Assembly (NCBI RefSeq): GCF_904849725.1
Contig: NC_058518.1
Span: 391,641,581 to 391,705,580 of the forward strand
Source of the DNA: Hordeum vulgare subsp. vulgare
Lineage: Eukaryota > Streptophyta > Magnoliopsida > Poales > Poaceae
Direction of reading: 5' to 3'
Length of the DNA stretch: 64,000 nucleotides
The first letter of the stretch is position 1. The number at the start of each line of letters is the position of its first letter. The notes beneath the pieces were generated by a model. That model searched no databases, had not been told where the DNA came from, and worked only from the letters and a program-made list of their open reading frames with translations. The translations under genes and the position numbers were made by a program. Positions 33,326 to 46,465 of this stretch are shown piece after piece.

Positions 33326-36300
33326 GTCACTCCCTGTGTTCTAACTCGCCTGGCTAAACTAACATAGCTCAAAAATTAGGACCAATTAATTTTTTTGTGA
33401 GTGCTTGTGATGCTTAATGTGATTATTGCTTTCTTGCTTGTTTGCTTGTGTTTAGATCACAAAACTAACTCCTACTCCCGAGACTCATATTTTTGTCCCA
33501 AACCTTTGTCGGATGACCATACCATGTGTATAGGACCAAGAACTATTTTTACCAAATATTATTTTGACCAAAAAGCATTTATTTGATTTAAACTTTTCAA
33601 AAGCCCCTCAGTTGAGGTTTGTACTACAAGTCCTCAAATTAGGGGAGATGTTTTGCCCCAAATATTTTATTTAATTCCTATTATCAAAAAGACTTCCCAA
33701 AACCAGTAATTACTATTTTAAAATATATTTTCCTATTTTATTTAAATACCTTTTTGAGGCTAAAAATGGTCTTTTACAAAGAAATATTATTTTTCTTGCT
33801 TTCAAAATATATGATAAAAATTCGGGAAACTCACTGGACATATATATTCCATATATAAGAGTTTTGAGCACATGGTCATGTTCAAATATTGGACAAAACC
33901 CTTCAAAACTCTTTCTGCCTATTCCAAGCTTTTGGAATATTTGCATAAGAAATATTCTCAATAAATTCCAATAAAATTCTAGCATGTCACACATGATATT
34001 GCAAAGTTTCATCTCAATCCAAGTTGATTTGATTTAGCTAAGTATTCCAAAATCCTATGTGTCCAGATCCAAATTTGAGCAACTCTACATTGCCAAGTGT
34101 CTCCAACTGTGCTCAAATTTTGTGGACATGTTTTGATACTCCCATAATGCATCCACACCAAGTGTTGCATCAAGGAGAATAGATTAACTTGTCCAAAACC
34201 CCTCAAAACCTTCTTTGTTGATTTCTAGAATTGGGAAACTTTACATTGTGAAGTTTCTCCAATTGACACCAAAATTTTTGGGAATGCTATAATACTCAAA
34301 TAATGTCACCACACCAAGTGATGCCTATGTGGGAATTAAATTGCATGGGTTGATCTTCAGAAAGTCATTTCTACCTATTTCTAAGGGTTTTCAAGTCTAC
34401 ATTGGAAACTTCCTCCAACAAATCCTGAATTTGGTATCCTGTCTCATTGTCACCTATCATGTGACCCTCTTAAGTTTGAAAGCAATTGGAATCCATTTCC
34501 TAGCCCTAACACCCATCAAACAACTTCTGCTCACTTACCAAACTTGCTTCTTTGGCCCCTTTTACTAATCTCCTTGAGCCCAAACTTTTACCACAGTATT
34601 CTTTGGCCCTATTTTACCTCGAGTAACCTTGCCATGGCCTCTGGTGAATTATTGGAGGGTGACTCCCTGTCTTTACCTCTTCTTTTTACCATGGCAGCCC
34701 CTCTTTTACTCTCTCCCAATAGTTCTATTAAAGCCAATGCCCCCACATCGTTCCAGAGCATCTCTAGTATACTAATGCACTATTTCAAGCAAAGATATAT
34801 CATGCTCATGTGGGAAATATGAGCAGCCCTTTTGAAACTTGATTTTTGGCAGAAATGTGGCCTTGAACTGCAAGTGCTAGCTACACTCCTCTCCTTCATC
34901 TGAAACTTGGTAGTCTTGTAGTTCTCCCATGCATAAGACTACTAGACAAGGTTGTATTTCAAATTCCTCAAAGTAAAAACACTTTATGCTAGCCCAAAGT
35001 TTGTTGTTGCAAACTTACATGTAGTAAAAACCTAGCCCACACTACTCCATACAGGTCCAAATTGCACGAGTGCCCTCTGGCATGCATGCCTTGCATGTTG
35101 GACACCTTGACCTGGCTAAAAGGTGGCTCTGGACACGGCGTGGCGTGGTGACCACTCTGTTGGCATGCAGTAAAGGTGCTTTGCACCATGTTTTCATCCT
35201 ACAGCTCGTGTCCCGCAGCTGCAGAGTGCCCCATTGCGCTAGAGCATTGTCTCCTCCACCTTTGACCCCCTCCACAATGCCAGCAAGGCTCCAAGCTGCT
35301 AGGTCGCGCGTGTTGGCCGTGCCAGAGTGCACCAGAGGCGGACCCGAGGTCCCCTCGGTCGCCCCCTCCATTTGACCTCGCCCCCGCGCCCGTGCTGCCT
35401 CCTATCTATTTCCCTCTCTCCGTGGAACCGCCCAAAGCTTCCCATTCTCCCTCTCGACCTCTCCATCAACGGCAACGACTGAAGCAACACCGGCGGCCCT
35501 TCCTCAAATTAACTCGCCCCAAGCCCCTCCTCTCTTGCTAGCACCTGTCGTGGCATCCCAGCACCACTGCGAGCTCCTCCCTATCCTTCCTCCCTTCTCC
35601 CGGCGACCAGAACATCGCCCCCAACAATGTCGTTCCCGGTCTCCGCCGTGGCGAGGACCCCCTCTCCCCGGTGCTTCCCCGACGGGAATGATGGCCCCAG
35701 GAAGGTGTGGGGCTTCCTCTCAAATCCTCCGGTGGCCGGGGAACCGCTAGAGGCAGCGTGTGCCGCTGGGGCGACGCTGGCGAGCACTCAGCCCCGACGT
35801 CTCTGTCTTGCCCTGGCTCGAGCAGGAGGTGGAAGACGACCTGACGGCCGGGTGACGCACGTCAGGGAGCCAAGGTCGGGCCCATCCATTTAAGTGGAGG
35901 TGCCTCTCCTCTGTTGCGCCTTTGCCGCAGGAAACCATATTGCGGGCAATACGTTTTCGCCATGGCCCTTCGCGCATAGGCTGGACAGCTAGGCCGACCC
36001 ACTTTCTATTTGATGTCGTGGGTCCATGATAGTTGACTGGTATAACTCCTTTCTCTTTTTCTTATTTCTTCAGAGACTATAAATCCTTGCATATCCAAAT
36101 ATGTGCTTTGCACATTTTTCTAAAAATATTTTCTAGAGAGATCTGATGCAAACTTGAATCTCATTTATTCAAACTCCACCTTTGTAAATTCTTGCACCAC
36201 TCAAATCAACTCCAAATAGAGTGATTCCAATTTCCACAGACTTATAAAATATGGCTCTAATTTTCTAGCATTAGTCAACATTTTTCTATGCCATATTTTT

Positions 36301-38003
36301 CTTGCATCAAATAAATAGAGCACCTTGTGTTTCTGCTTGTTGTGTAGCTTATCGTTGTTGTTTCCGATGATAGTTGGCGAAATAAGTGGAGTACTTAGAA
36401 TTGGATCGGAAGACCTCGAAGACCCCGGAGACCTATTTAAGCAAGGCAAGCAGCCCTTTGACCATGCCTAAGAAACCTTTACTTGCATGTCATATGATGC
36501 CTTACTTATGCATATATTCATGTTGGATCGGAGACCCCTTGTGGGTTGTCGTTGAAGAACACCTCGTTCAAACCTGCATTAGGGCATGACCCTACCACCT
36601 ATGACGGTTGTGCATGTGGGATGTAGTTAGTTGCTAGTAGTGCTACATAAGGAGGGATGGGAATATGCATGATGATGATGAAGGGTGTGTTACAACGGCT
36701 TTTCGAAAACCCCGTCGGGTGCCACTAATGCCCGAGGGTGATGGTGTTGAGATGGGTGACCACTTGAGAAAGAAGTGGTGTACTAGGAAAGGTTTTGTGT
36801 GCATGGTTTCGGAAATGGGATTAGATTTAAGATGTGTGGACCGTCCCAACCTTACATGTGCGGACATGATACCCCTTATGGGACGGGGCTTTGTTGATTA
36901 CCTTGGTCGATACTAGTAGAGAGCCTGCATTACAAGTGGCGGGAGTGACGTGGCCACTCTCGTGACGTGGTCGTGCCAGGTAGGGCGACCATGTTATTTT
37001 TACAGGTTCCGAGCACACCGTTGCATGTCCTCGTGGATGATATGATCTAGAGCGAGGCTTGTATGATGTACATCATGAGGGATGGCACCAACGAGTGGAC
37101 TCTTTGTCTAGTGTTGCCATGGGAAAGGCATTGTTCGGATGCTTACCTCGGGTATGTTATATACCACGAGTTGTGGATGACATGGAGATTCCCCGAGTCT
37201 TGTGGGTACATCACGCAACTATGGTCAAGGACAGTTGGGTTCCGTGAGTCTGCCGAGTGTAAAACTATCCGAATAGTCGTGTCGATGGTCTAGGATAGTT
37301 GGGTAATCCTGCATAAACTACGTCAAGTGGTTTCCGCATAAACCGTGTGTGTGTGTGCGATAATATGAGGAAAACATGGAGACATGGGGAAGATGATGTT
37401 GGAGCAGGTGACTTGGCATGATGGGTGGACATGGGATGTCCGACCCTCAGTTGATATTGATGTGTGTAACGTGTTCACCGGGTTATCACTGTGCCTTGTG
37501 GTGCATGTCGCCCAATAATTTGATCATGTTATTGCACTAGGAAAAACCAGCTTTCCACAAAATCACCATACTAGTATTATGTCATACTTCGTTATTGCCT
37601 TGTTCTATATCACAGGTTGCTTGCAAGTACATTCAAAGTACTTATTGGCTTGCCACTGGTTATTTCATTGACCAAGTAAAAGAGAACATGAGATGGCTAA
37701 GAATACCTTAGTGACGTTCCTGCGAGCTAGGATGCTTCCCATTCAGAATGCCTCAAGGTTAAGGCTTTTGGCATGGGTTCACGCTTTCAACCAAGATTTC
37801 CGCTACTAGTTGAGTTTGGTGTGTTGGCCTTCATGGCCCTATCTATGTAAGACTTGACCGTTATGATCATTATTTGTACCACATGGTATGTATGGATATA
37901 AGACTCTCGTTATTCAGTTTCTGTGTGTTCGGTGAGCATTGACCTCTGGGATCACGCGGCACGTACATTCGGCGATCTCGACCTGCAAGTCAGGGTCACC
38001 ACA
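33326..38003 (+). mobile_element. Element D 3' LTR, about 4.7 kb
   Basis: Begins TGTCACTCCC after the PPT and ends GGTCACCACA. The last ~1.75 kb (from 36240) is duplicated at 19290-20399 plus 28789-29438. A GC-rich zone at 35050-35980 opens several overlapping frames on both strands; none resembles a known protein and they cannot be checked against the 5' LTR because that part is deleted. The very long LTR fits the Tekay/Del type. Confidence 0.8.
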
Positions 38004-38368
38004 ACACTATGTTTATGGAAACAATTACAATTCCGGCCTATTAAGGGTCCATACACCGTATGGGCCAAATAAGTCTTGCAACTTAGTTTGGGCCACTTAA
38101 CGGCCCATTGTACATTGGTCCCACTCTATGGGATGATATTTAGGGCTAGATATTTTGGGACCGTCACTGATTTTGGTCTAGATACAGGAACATTAGGGCC
38201 CAGTATTGTTGAACAAGCAATTTAGGGCCAGCCCAATTATTGTCATCCATGCCTCTGTGCCGGTTCGCATGATTTGGACCATTGGTCTCCTACAAATGCT
38301 TTCTGCCTACAAGAAAAATGATGAAGCCGCCCTAAAAAGGAAAAATGATTAAGCCAAATACATTAACT
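38004..38368. other. Unassigned 365 bp between elements D and E
   Basis: Moderate AT content with several GGCCCA/TGGGCC words. No frame, LTR end or repeat recognised. It may be the oldest DNA exposed in the right half of the window. The bases ACACT at 38004-38008 would be the right TSD of D if the left one had survived. Confidence 0.4.
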
Positions 38369-39363
38369 TGTTGTGGAATGTTTCATGGGAAACAAAAAAT
38401 TTCTACACTTGACCAAGATCAATCTAGGAGGTGACCATCTATGAGAGGAGAGATTGCATATACATAACCTTGTAAATCGCTAAGCGGAAGCGTTAAAGAA
38501 TAGGGTTGACGTAGTGGAACGTCTTCGGGATCCAATCACGATCCATCCCGCGAACGCCCGATCAAGCGCCGAACGGACGGCACCTCCGCGTTCAGCACAC
38601 GTACAAATGAATGACTCCTTCACCTCCTCGATCCAGTGAGCGATGGTGAAGTATAGGTTGAGTACTACGACAGCACGACGGCGTGGTGGCGGTTGTGGTG
38701 GTGCAATTTCAGCAGGGCTTCGCCAAGCGCTGTCGCGATCCCTATGGTGGAGAATTACTACGAGAGAGAGAGAAGTAGGGCGCCGCCAAGCAATTGCGTG
38801 TTGGCTGCCTCCCTTCCCTCTATTTATAGGAGGAAGGGGTAGGTAGGGATCATCCTTGGCCCCTCCTCCAAGGAGGGTGGGTCGGACGAAGTTGGAAGGA
38901 GTCCCCCTCCAACAAGGGAGGTGGACACCCTAGGGAGGACTCCTCCTCCACCAAGGAACCTCCTCCCACCTACCCTTGGGTGCATGGGACTCTTGGGGTC
39001 GGCTTCCCAAGCCCACTAGGGGTCGGCGCGCCTCTTTTTAGGCCCATGTAGCACCCCGGGGTGGGTGGCCCCCTCTCGATGGATCCCCGGAACCCTTTCG
39101 GCACTCCCGATACAATACTGGAAAACCCCGAAACTATTACGGAACTCGAATACCACTTTCCTATATATAATATTTACCTCCGGACCATTCCGTAGCTCCT
39201 CGCAAAGTCCAGGATCTAATCCGGGACTCCGAATAACACTATAACTGAACTACATCTATATCATCACCGAAAGTTAAGTTTGCAAACCCTACGGGTTCGA
39301 GAACTATGCACACATGACCGAGACACCTCTACGATCAATAACCAATAGCGGCACATGGATGCC
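38369..39363 (-). mobile_element. LTR E, divergent Angela/BARE-like copia, left part
   Basis: Starts TGTTGTGGAATG...CATGGGAAAC on the plus strand, collinear with solo LTR J (23038 onward) but clearly diverged ('gaacggacgg' and 'gttcagcacacgtaca' are shared). A minus-strand TATA box is at 38821-38828. Element A interrupts it at 39363, where the bases ATGCC (39359-39363) are duplicated after A. The LTR resumes at 56210. Confidence 0.85.
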
Positions 39364-39459
39364 TGATACGTCTCCAACGTATCTACTTTTCCGAACTCTT
39401 TTGCCCTTGTTTTGGACTCTAACTGCATGATTTGAATGGAACTAACCCGGACTGACGCT
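39364..39459 (+). mobile_element. Element A 5' LTR, first 96 bp
   Basis: TGATACGTCTCCAACGTATC start, matching 54625-54719. Interrupted by element B, with ACGCT at 39455-39459 as the left TSD. Confidence 0.9.
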
Positions 39460-41168
39460 TGATACGTCTCCAACGTATCTATAATTTTTGATGGTTCCAT
39501 GCTATTATCTTGTCAACTTTGGATGTTTTATATGCATGAATATGCTATTTTATATCTTTTTTGGGACTAACCTATTAATTGAGTGCCAAGTGCCAGTTTC
39601 TGTTTTTTCCGTGTTTTTGACCCTTTTTCAGACGGAGCCCAAATGGAATGAAACTTTACGATGATTTTTTTGGGACCAAAAGAGACCCCCAAAGCTTTGG
39701 AAGAAGGCCAGAAGAGCCACGAGGGAGTCACAAGCCCTGACGCCGCCACCACCCCCCTAGGTGGCGCAGGGCAGGCTTGTGACCTCCTCGTGGGCCCAAC
39801 CGACGTAATTCCACCGCCATAAATTCCTATAAATTTAGAAACCCCCAAAAAGAAACCTAGATCCGGAGTTTCGCCGCCGCAAGCCTCTGTAGCCACCAAA
39901 AACCAATCTGGAGCCCGTTCGGCACCCTGCCGGAGGGGGAATCCATCTCTGGTGGCCATCTTCATCATCCCGGCGATCTCCATGACGAGGAGGGAGTAGT
40001 TCTCCCTCGGGACTGAGGGTATGTACCAGTAGCTATGTGTTTGATCTCTCTCTCTCTCGTGTTCTTGAGATGTCTTGATCTCGATGTACCATGGGCTTTG
40101 CTACTATAGTTGGATCTTATGATGTTCTTCCCCCTCTCCCTCTTGTAATGAATTGAGTTTCCCCTTTGGAGTTATCTTATCGGATTGAGTCTTTGAAAAC
40201 ACTTGATGTATGTCTTGTACGTGTCTATCTGCTGTGATCAACTTGCAGGTTTGTCACAATTGGAAAGCTATGCATATGGGTTGGCACACGTTTGATTCAT
40301 GTGAGTACTCGATTTATGTTTTGGTGATCAACTTGCGGGTTCGTGACATTGGGAACCTATGCATAGGGGTTGGCACACGTTTTGACGCTCTGGTAGAAAC
40401 TTTGGGGCACTTTTTGAAGTTCTATGTGTTGGTTGCATAGATGATTCTGAGATTGTGTGATGCATATCGTATAATCATACCCACGGATACTTGAGGTGAC
40501 AATGGAGTATATAGGTGACATTAGGGTCTTGGTTGATATGTATCTTAAGGTGTTATTCTAGTACGAACTCTATGATGGATGGAACGGAAAGAATAGCTTC
40601 GTGTTATTTTACTACGGACTCTTGAATAGATCGACCAGAAAGACTAACTTTGTGGTGGTTTCGTACCCGACAATAATCTCTTTGTTTGTTCTCCGCTATT
40701 AGTGACTTTGGAGAGATTCTTTGTTGCATGTTGAGGGCTAGTTATATGATCCAATTATGTTATCATTGTTGAGGGAACTTCGCTAGTGAAAGTATGAACC
40801 CTAGGCCTCGTTTCCACGCATTGCAATACCGTTCGTGCTCACTTTTACCATTTGTTACCTTGCTGTTTTTGTAATTTCAGATTCCAAAAGCCTATATCTA
40901 CCATCCATATTGCACTTGTATCACCATCTCTTCGCCGAACTAGTGCACCTATACAACTTACCATTGTATTAGGTGTGTTGGGGACACAAGAGACTCTTTG
41001 TTATTTGGTTGTAGGGTTGCTTGAGAGAGACCATCTTCATCCTACGCCTCCCACGGATTGATAAACCTTAGGTCACCCACTTGAGGGAAAAATTGCTACT
41101 ATCCTACAACCCTCTGTACTTGGAGGCCCAACAACGTCTATAAGGAGAAGGTTGCGTAGTAGACATCA
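39460..41168 (+). mobile_element. Element B 5' LTR
   Basis: Starts with the inverted word GATACGT/ACGTATC, has the GTCACAAGCC/GGCTTGTGAC hairpin (39727-39783) and a TATA box TATAAAT at 39828-39834, and ends AGACATCA. The repeated TCAACTTG(C/T)GGGTT segments near 40238 and 40327 form a short internal duplication. Confidence 0.9.
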
Positions 41169-41178
41169 AGCTCTTTTC

Positions 41179-41196
41179 TGGCGCCGTTGCCGGGGA
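41179..41196 (+). promoter_or_regulatory. Primer-binding site of element B
   Basis: TGGCGCCGTTGCCGGGGA, a perfect match to the string in element H and complementary to tRNA-Asp, ten bases after the LTR. Confidence 0.85.
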
Positions 41197-41278
41197 GGTT
41201 AGCGCTCGAAGGTATATCTTTAGATCTTGCAATAGAATCTTTTTGTTTCGTGTTCTTTTGCTAGAAAACTACAAAAAA

Positions 41279-42070
41279 ATGGAATTGAGGATGCCTCATA
41301 TGCTCCATCTTTTCAATGTCTTTCGTGAGCATGATGGGAAGGAAAATTGTGCTCAATTGCTGAAAGAAGAACTACATAGAATGCTTGGCATAGAATACGT
41401 GAATGATGAGCATGATTGCAATGTTCTTGGCATGAATTCTTTGAATACCCATGATGCTAATGATGTGCAAAGCCACAAGCTTGGGGATGCTATATTTGAT
41501 AAAGATGATCTTTTTAGTTCTTCCACTTTGAATGATCAAAATCATTTTGATGAAAGCATGCCCCCTATCTATGATGATTATTGTGAGGATACTTATGCTT
41601 TGAAGAAGAGGGATGATAAAACTTGTCATACTTTCTAGAACCCCTTTTCTAAACCTTGCTTTTTCATTGTGGACACAATTTGTAGTACTCAAGTCTTTTA
41701 CGATACTCCCACTACTATTCTTGAGAATATATTTCCTTATGTGGAGAGTAGCAAAATTCCTATGCTTGTAGATCATGAAAATAAAGCCTTCGGTGCTGGT
41801 TATATTGTTGAATTCATTCATGATGCTACTGAAAATTACTATGAGAGAGGATCATATGCTTCTACTTATTGCAATAGTATCAAGCTTCCTCTCCATATGT
41901 TGAAATTTTTGAAGCTATGCTTATTTTGACTTCCTATGCTAGTTGATTCTTGCTCCAATAAATTGTTTGATCACAAAATACCTATGCATAGGAAGTGTGT
42001 TAGACTTAAATGTGCTAGCCATTTGCTCCATGATGCTCTCGTTGTGTTTCAATCCTTACCTTTTATGTGA
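41279..42070 (+). pseudogene. Shared-domain ORF of element B, two in-frame stops
   Basis: From ATG 41279 a single frame runs 263 codons to TGA at 42068-42070, interrupted only by TAG (41636-41638) and TGA (41927-41929), with no frameshift. It is homologous to the 252-codon ORF of element H: both have EHDCN, an HKLGDA/PKLGDA block, VDHEN, YERG and IPMHRK. As in H, the post-ORF motif follows at once (42087-42139). A frame kept free of indels while collecting two stops suggests the stops are late changes in this copy. Function unknown. Confidence 0.65.
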
Positions 42071-42086
42071 GCATCATTGAAATCAA

Positions 42087-42139
42087 TGCCTAGCTAAGGG
42101 CGTTAAACGATAGCGCTTGTTGGGAGGCAACCCAATGAA
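42087..42139 (+). other. Conserved post-ORF motif of element B
   Basis: GGGCGTTAAACGATAGCGC plus TTGGGAGGCAACCCAA, nearly identical to 14155-14205. The second part forms a 5-bp stem (42120-42124 with 42131-42135). Confidence 0.6.
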
Positions 42140-44746
42140 TACATTTTTATTTGCTTTTTGCTTCCTATTTTGTTTTCTCCACACCATCATAATTATGTTA
42201 TGATTGTGTCCTTTGTGTTTCTTTTTGTGTTTGTGGCAAGCAAAACCGTTATGATTAGTCTTGGTGATGATTGTTTGATCATGCTCGAAAAAGACAGAAA
42301 CTTTTTGCTCAGGAAAAGAATTTGCATTTTTAGTCTGTAAGAGCTTTTGAGTTGATTCTTTTTGATGCTGATTTCTATGAAATTTCTTCATACTTTCGTA
42401 ATTCTTCAGATTTTTTGAAGTACCAGAAGTATACGAAGCATACAGATTGCTACAGACTGGTCTGCTGTTAACAGATTCTGTTTTTGTTGAGTTGGTTGCT
42501 TATTTTGATGAAACTATGGATAGTATCGGAGGGCACTAGCCATGGAAAAGTGAAAATACAGCAACCCAACACCAAAGTAAGGATAATTTAAGTTTTCTAC
42601 AGTACCTAAGGAAGTGGTGATTTGCTTTCTTATACTAATGTTATCACGAGTTTCTGTTTAAGTTTCGTGTTGTGAAGTTTTCAAGTTTTGGGTGAAATTC
42701 TTATGGACAAAGAGATAAAGAGAGGCAAGAGCTCAACCTTGGTGATGCCCAAGGCACCACAAGAGATTCAAGGATGCCGTAAAATCCTAAGCTTGGGGAT
42801 GCCCCGGGAAGGCATCCCCTCTTTCGTCTTCGATCCATCGGTAATGTTACTTGGGGCTATATTTTTATTCAGCACATGTTATGTGTTTTGCTTGGAGCGT
42901 CTTGTATCGTAGGAGTCTTTTATTTTTTTGTTGTGTCACAATCATCCTTGCTGCACACCTAGAGATAGAGTCATGCACTCACCGTGATTTTGTCGAGCTT
43001 CACTTATATCCTTTGGTAGACAATTCAGCTCACATGTGCTTCACTTATATCTTTTGAGCTAGATACTTTTGCTATATGTGCTTCACTTATATCTTTTAGA
43101 GCGCAGCGGTGCATGGCTTGGTAGTTGATATATGCTTTGAAAGTAGTCTCAAAAGGGGTAGTTATCAAAAGGGATACGAAAACTTCCAACTTCATGTGCA
43201 TTGAATAGTTAGAGAAGTTTCATTCATCTCAATTAGTTTTGAGTTGTGGTTTTGGTAATATTGAAGTGATGCTAGTAAGGTGTTGTGGATCTAGAAATAC
43301 TTGTGTTGAAGTTAGTGATTCCCGTAGCATGCACGTATGGTGAACCGCTATGTGATGAAATCTGAGCATGATTAGTCTTTTGATTGTCATCCTTTGCGTG
43401 GCGGTCGGGATCGTGCGATGGTTTATACCTACCAACCCTTCCCCTAGGAGTATGCGTTGAATGCTTTGTTTCGATTACTAATAAAACTTTTGCAACAAGT
43501 ATATGAGTTCTTAATGACTAATGTTGAGTCCATGGTTTAGATGCACTTTCACCTTCCACCATCACTATCTTCTTAGTGTCGTGCAACTTTCGCCGGTGCA
43601 CAAAAACCACCATTAGCCTCCCTCAAAACAGCCACCATACCTACCTACTATGGCTTATTCAAAGTCATTCTGAGATATATTGCCATGCAACTACTACCAT
43701 GACATGTGCCACCACGTCTACATTGCCATTGCATGATCGTAAGATAGCTAGCATGATGTTTCCATTAATGTCTATGCCATGCTAGATCACTGTCACGGTA
43801 CACTACCTAAGGCATTCCATATAGAGTCATCATTGCTCTAAGTTTTGAGTTGAAAGTGTAATGATCATCATTGATGGAGCATTGTCCCATGTGAGGAAAT
43901 AAAAGAGGCCAAAGATGCCCACCAAAATAAAAAAAAGAGGCCAAAGAGCCCACCAAAAAAATGAGAGAAAAAGAGAGAAGGGACAATGCTACCACCTTTC
44001 CACACTTGTGCATATTAAGCACCATTATCTTCATGATTGAGAGTCTCTCGTTTTGTCACCACCATATAGCTAGTGGGAAATTTTTATTATATAATTTGGC
44101 TTGTATATTCCTATGATGGGCTTCCTCAAAATTGCCTTAGGTCTTCGTGAGCAAGCAAGTTGGATGCACGCCCATTAGTTTTCTTTAAGAGCTTTCACAT
44201 ACTCCTAGCTCTAGTGCATCATTTGTATGGAAATCCCTACTCATTCACGTTGATATCTATTGATGAGCATCTCCATAGCTCATTGATATGCCTAGTCAAT
44301 GTGACCATCTTCTCCTTGTTTGCCTTGCAACCTCCACCACACTCCACACCACTTATAGTGCTAAAACCATGGCTCACGCTCATGTATTGCGTGAGAGTCG
44401 AAAAAGTTTGACAAAGTAAAGGTGTGAAAACAATTACTTGGCCAATACCGAGGTTGTGCATGATTTAAATTCGTTGTGCAAGGATGATAGAGCATAGCCA
44501 GACTATATGATTTTGTAGGGATAACTTTCTTTTTGGCCTTGTTATTTTGAAACTTCATGATTACCTTGCTAGTTTGCTTGAAGTATTATTGTCTCCACGT
44601 CAATAGCAAACTATTGTTTTGAATCTAACAGATTTGAACATTCATGTCACGTGAGAGAAGTTACAAAGGACAACTATGCTAGGTAGCTTGCAACATCAAA
44701 AATTCATTCTTTATCACTTCCCTACTCGAGGACGAGCAGGAGTTAA
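42140..44746 (+). other. Noncoding 3' region of element B
   Basis: Collinear with element H 14206-16912. Contains the 9-bp-stem hairpin at 42795-42819, a PPT-like word at 42789, three GCTTCACTTATATC repeats (42997, 43038, 43080) and an A/G-rich zone near 43900-43980. Frames here are not shared with H. Confidence 0.65.
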
Positions 44747-44759
44747 TCTTGGGGATGCT

Positions 44760-46465
44760 TGATACGTCTCCAACGTATCTATAATTTTTGATGGTTCCAT
44801 GCTATTATCTTTTCAACTTTGGATGTTTTATATGCATGAATATGCTATTTTATATCCTTTTTGGGACTAACCTATTAACTCAGTGCCAAGTGCCAGTTTC
44901 TGTTTTTTCCGTGTTTTTGACCCTTTTTCAGACGGAGCCCAAATGGAATGAAACTTTACGATGATTTTTTTGGACCAAAAGAGACCCCCGAAGCTTTGGA
45001 AGAAGGCCAGAAGAGCCACGAGGGAGTCACAAGCCCTGATGCCGCCACCACCGCCCTAGGTGGCGCACAGCAGGCTTGTGACCTCCTCGTGGGCCCAACC
45101 GACGTAATTCCACCGCCATAAATTCCTATAAATTCAGAAACCCCCAAAAAGAAACCTAGATCGGGAGTTTCGCCGCCGCAAGCCTCTGTAGCCACTAAAA
45201 ATCAATCTGGAGCCCGTTCCGACACCCTGCCGGAGGGGGAATCCATCTCCAGTGGCCATCTTCATCATCCCGGCGATCTCCATGACGAGGAGGGAGTAGT
45301 TCTCCCTCGGGGCTGAGGGTATGCACCAGTAGCTATGGGTTTGATCTCTCTCTCTCGTGTTCTTGAGATGTCTTGATCTCGATGTACCATGGTCTTTGCT
45401 ACTATAGTTGGATCTTATGATGTTCTTCCCCCTCTCCCTCTTGTAATGAATTGAGTTTCCCCTTTGGAGTTATCTTATCGGATTGAGTCTTTGAGAACAC
45501 TTGATGTATGTCTTGCACGTGTCTATCTGCTGTGATCAACTTGTGGGTTTGTGACAATTGGGACGCTATGCATATGGGTTGGCACACGTTTGATTCATGT
45601 GAGTACTCGATGTATGTTTTGGTGATCAACTTGCGGGTTCGTGACATTGGGAACCTATGCATAGGGGTTGGCACACGTTTTGACTCTGTGGTAGAAACTT
45701 TGGGGCACTCTTTGAAGTTCTATGTGTTGGTTGAATAGATGATTCTAAGATTGTGTGATGCATATCGTATAATCATACCCACGGATACTTGAGGTGACAA
45801 TGGAGTATCTAGGTGACATTAGGGTCTTGGTTGATATGTATCTTAAGGTGTTATTCTAGTACGAACTCTATGATGGATCGAACGGAAAGAATAGCTTCGT
45901 GTTATTTTACTACGGACTCTTGAATAGATCGATCAGAAAGAATAACTTTGTGGTGGTTTCGTACCCGACAATAATCTCTTCGTTTGTTCTCTGCTATTAG
46001 TGCCTTTGGAGTGACTCTTTGTTGCATGTTGAGGGCTAGTTATATGATCCAATTATGTTATCATTGTTGAGTGAACTTCACTAGTGAAAGTATGAACCCT
46101 AGGCCTCGTTTCCACGCATTGCAATACCGTTCGTGCTCACTTTTACAATTTGTTACCTTGCTGTTTTTATAATTTCCGATTACAAAAGCCTATATCTATC
46201 ATCCATATTGCACTTGTATCGCCATCTCTTCGCCGAACTAGTGCACCTATACAACTTACCATTGTATTAGGTGTGTTGGGGACACAAGAGACTCTTTGTT
46301 ATTTGGTTGTAGGGTTGCTTGAGAGAGACCATCTTCATCCTACGCCTCCTGCGGATTGATAAACCTTAGGTCACCCACTTGAGGGAAAATTGCTACTGTC
46401 CTACAACCCTCTGCACTTGGAGGCCCAACAACGTCTAGAAGGAGAAGGTTGTGTAGTAGACATCA
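44760..46465 (+). mobile_element. Element B 3' LTR
   Basis: 1706 bp, the partner of 39460-41168. TATA box at 45127-45133. Ends GTAGACATCA, then the TSD and the rest of A's 5' LTR. Confidence 0.92.

Larger units (their letters stand above)
39460..46465 (+). mobile_element. Element B, non-autonomous Athila-like element nested in A
   Basis: 7006 bp. LTRs 39460-41168 and 44760-46465 are highly similar by eye. The TSD is ACGCT (39455-39459) and ACCCT (46466-46470), one mismatch. The PBS is tRNA-Asp type (41179-41196) and the PPT is AATCTTGGGGATGC. The internal 3.6 kb is collinear with element H, with one long ORF that carries two stops and no pol. Because B sits in A's LTR it is younger than A. 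Confidence 0.92.

Noticed and set aside
35042..35977. Cluster of overlapping frames on both strands as a possible host gene
   Set aside because: It lies within the 3' LTR of D, with overlapping frames of similar length on both strands and no recognisable domain.
38004..38368. Host gene 3' end because of GGCCCA words
   Set aside because: No frame, splice sites or polyadenylation signal could be supported in 365 bp.
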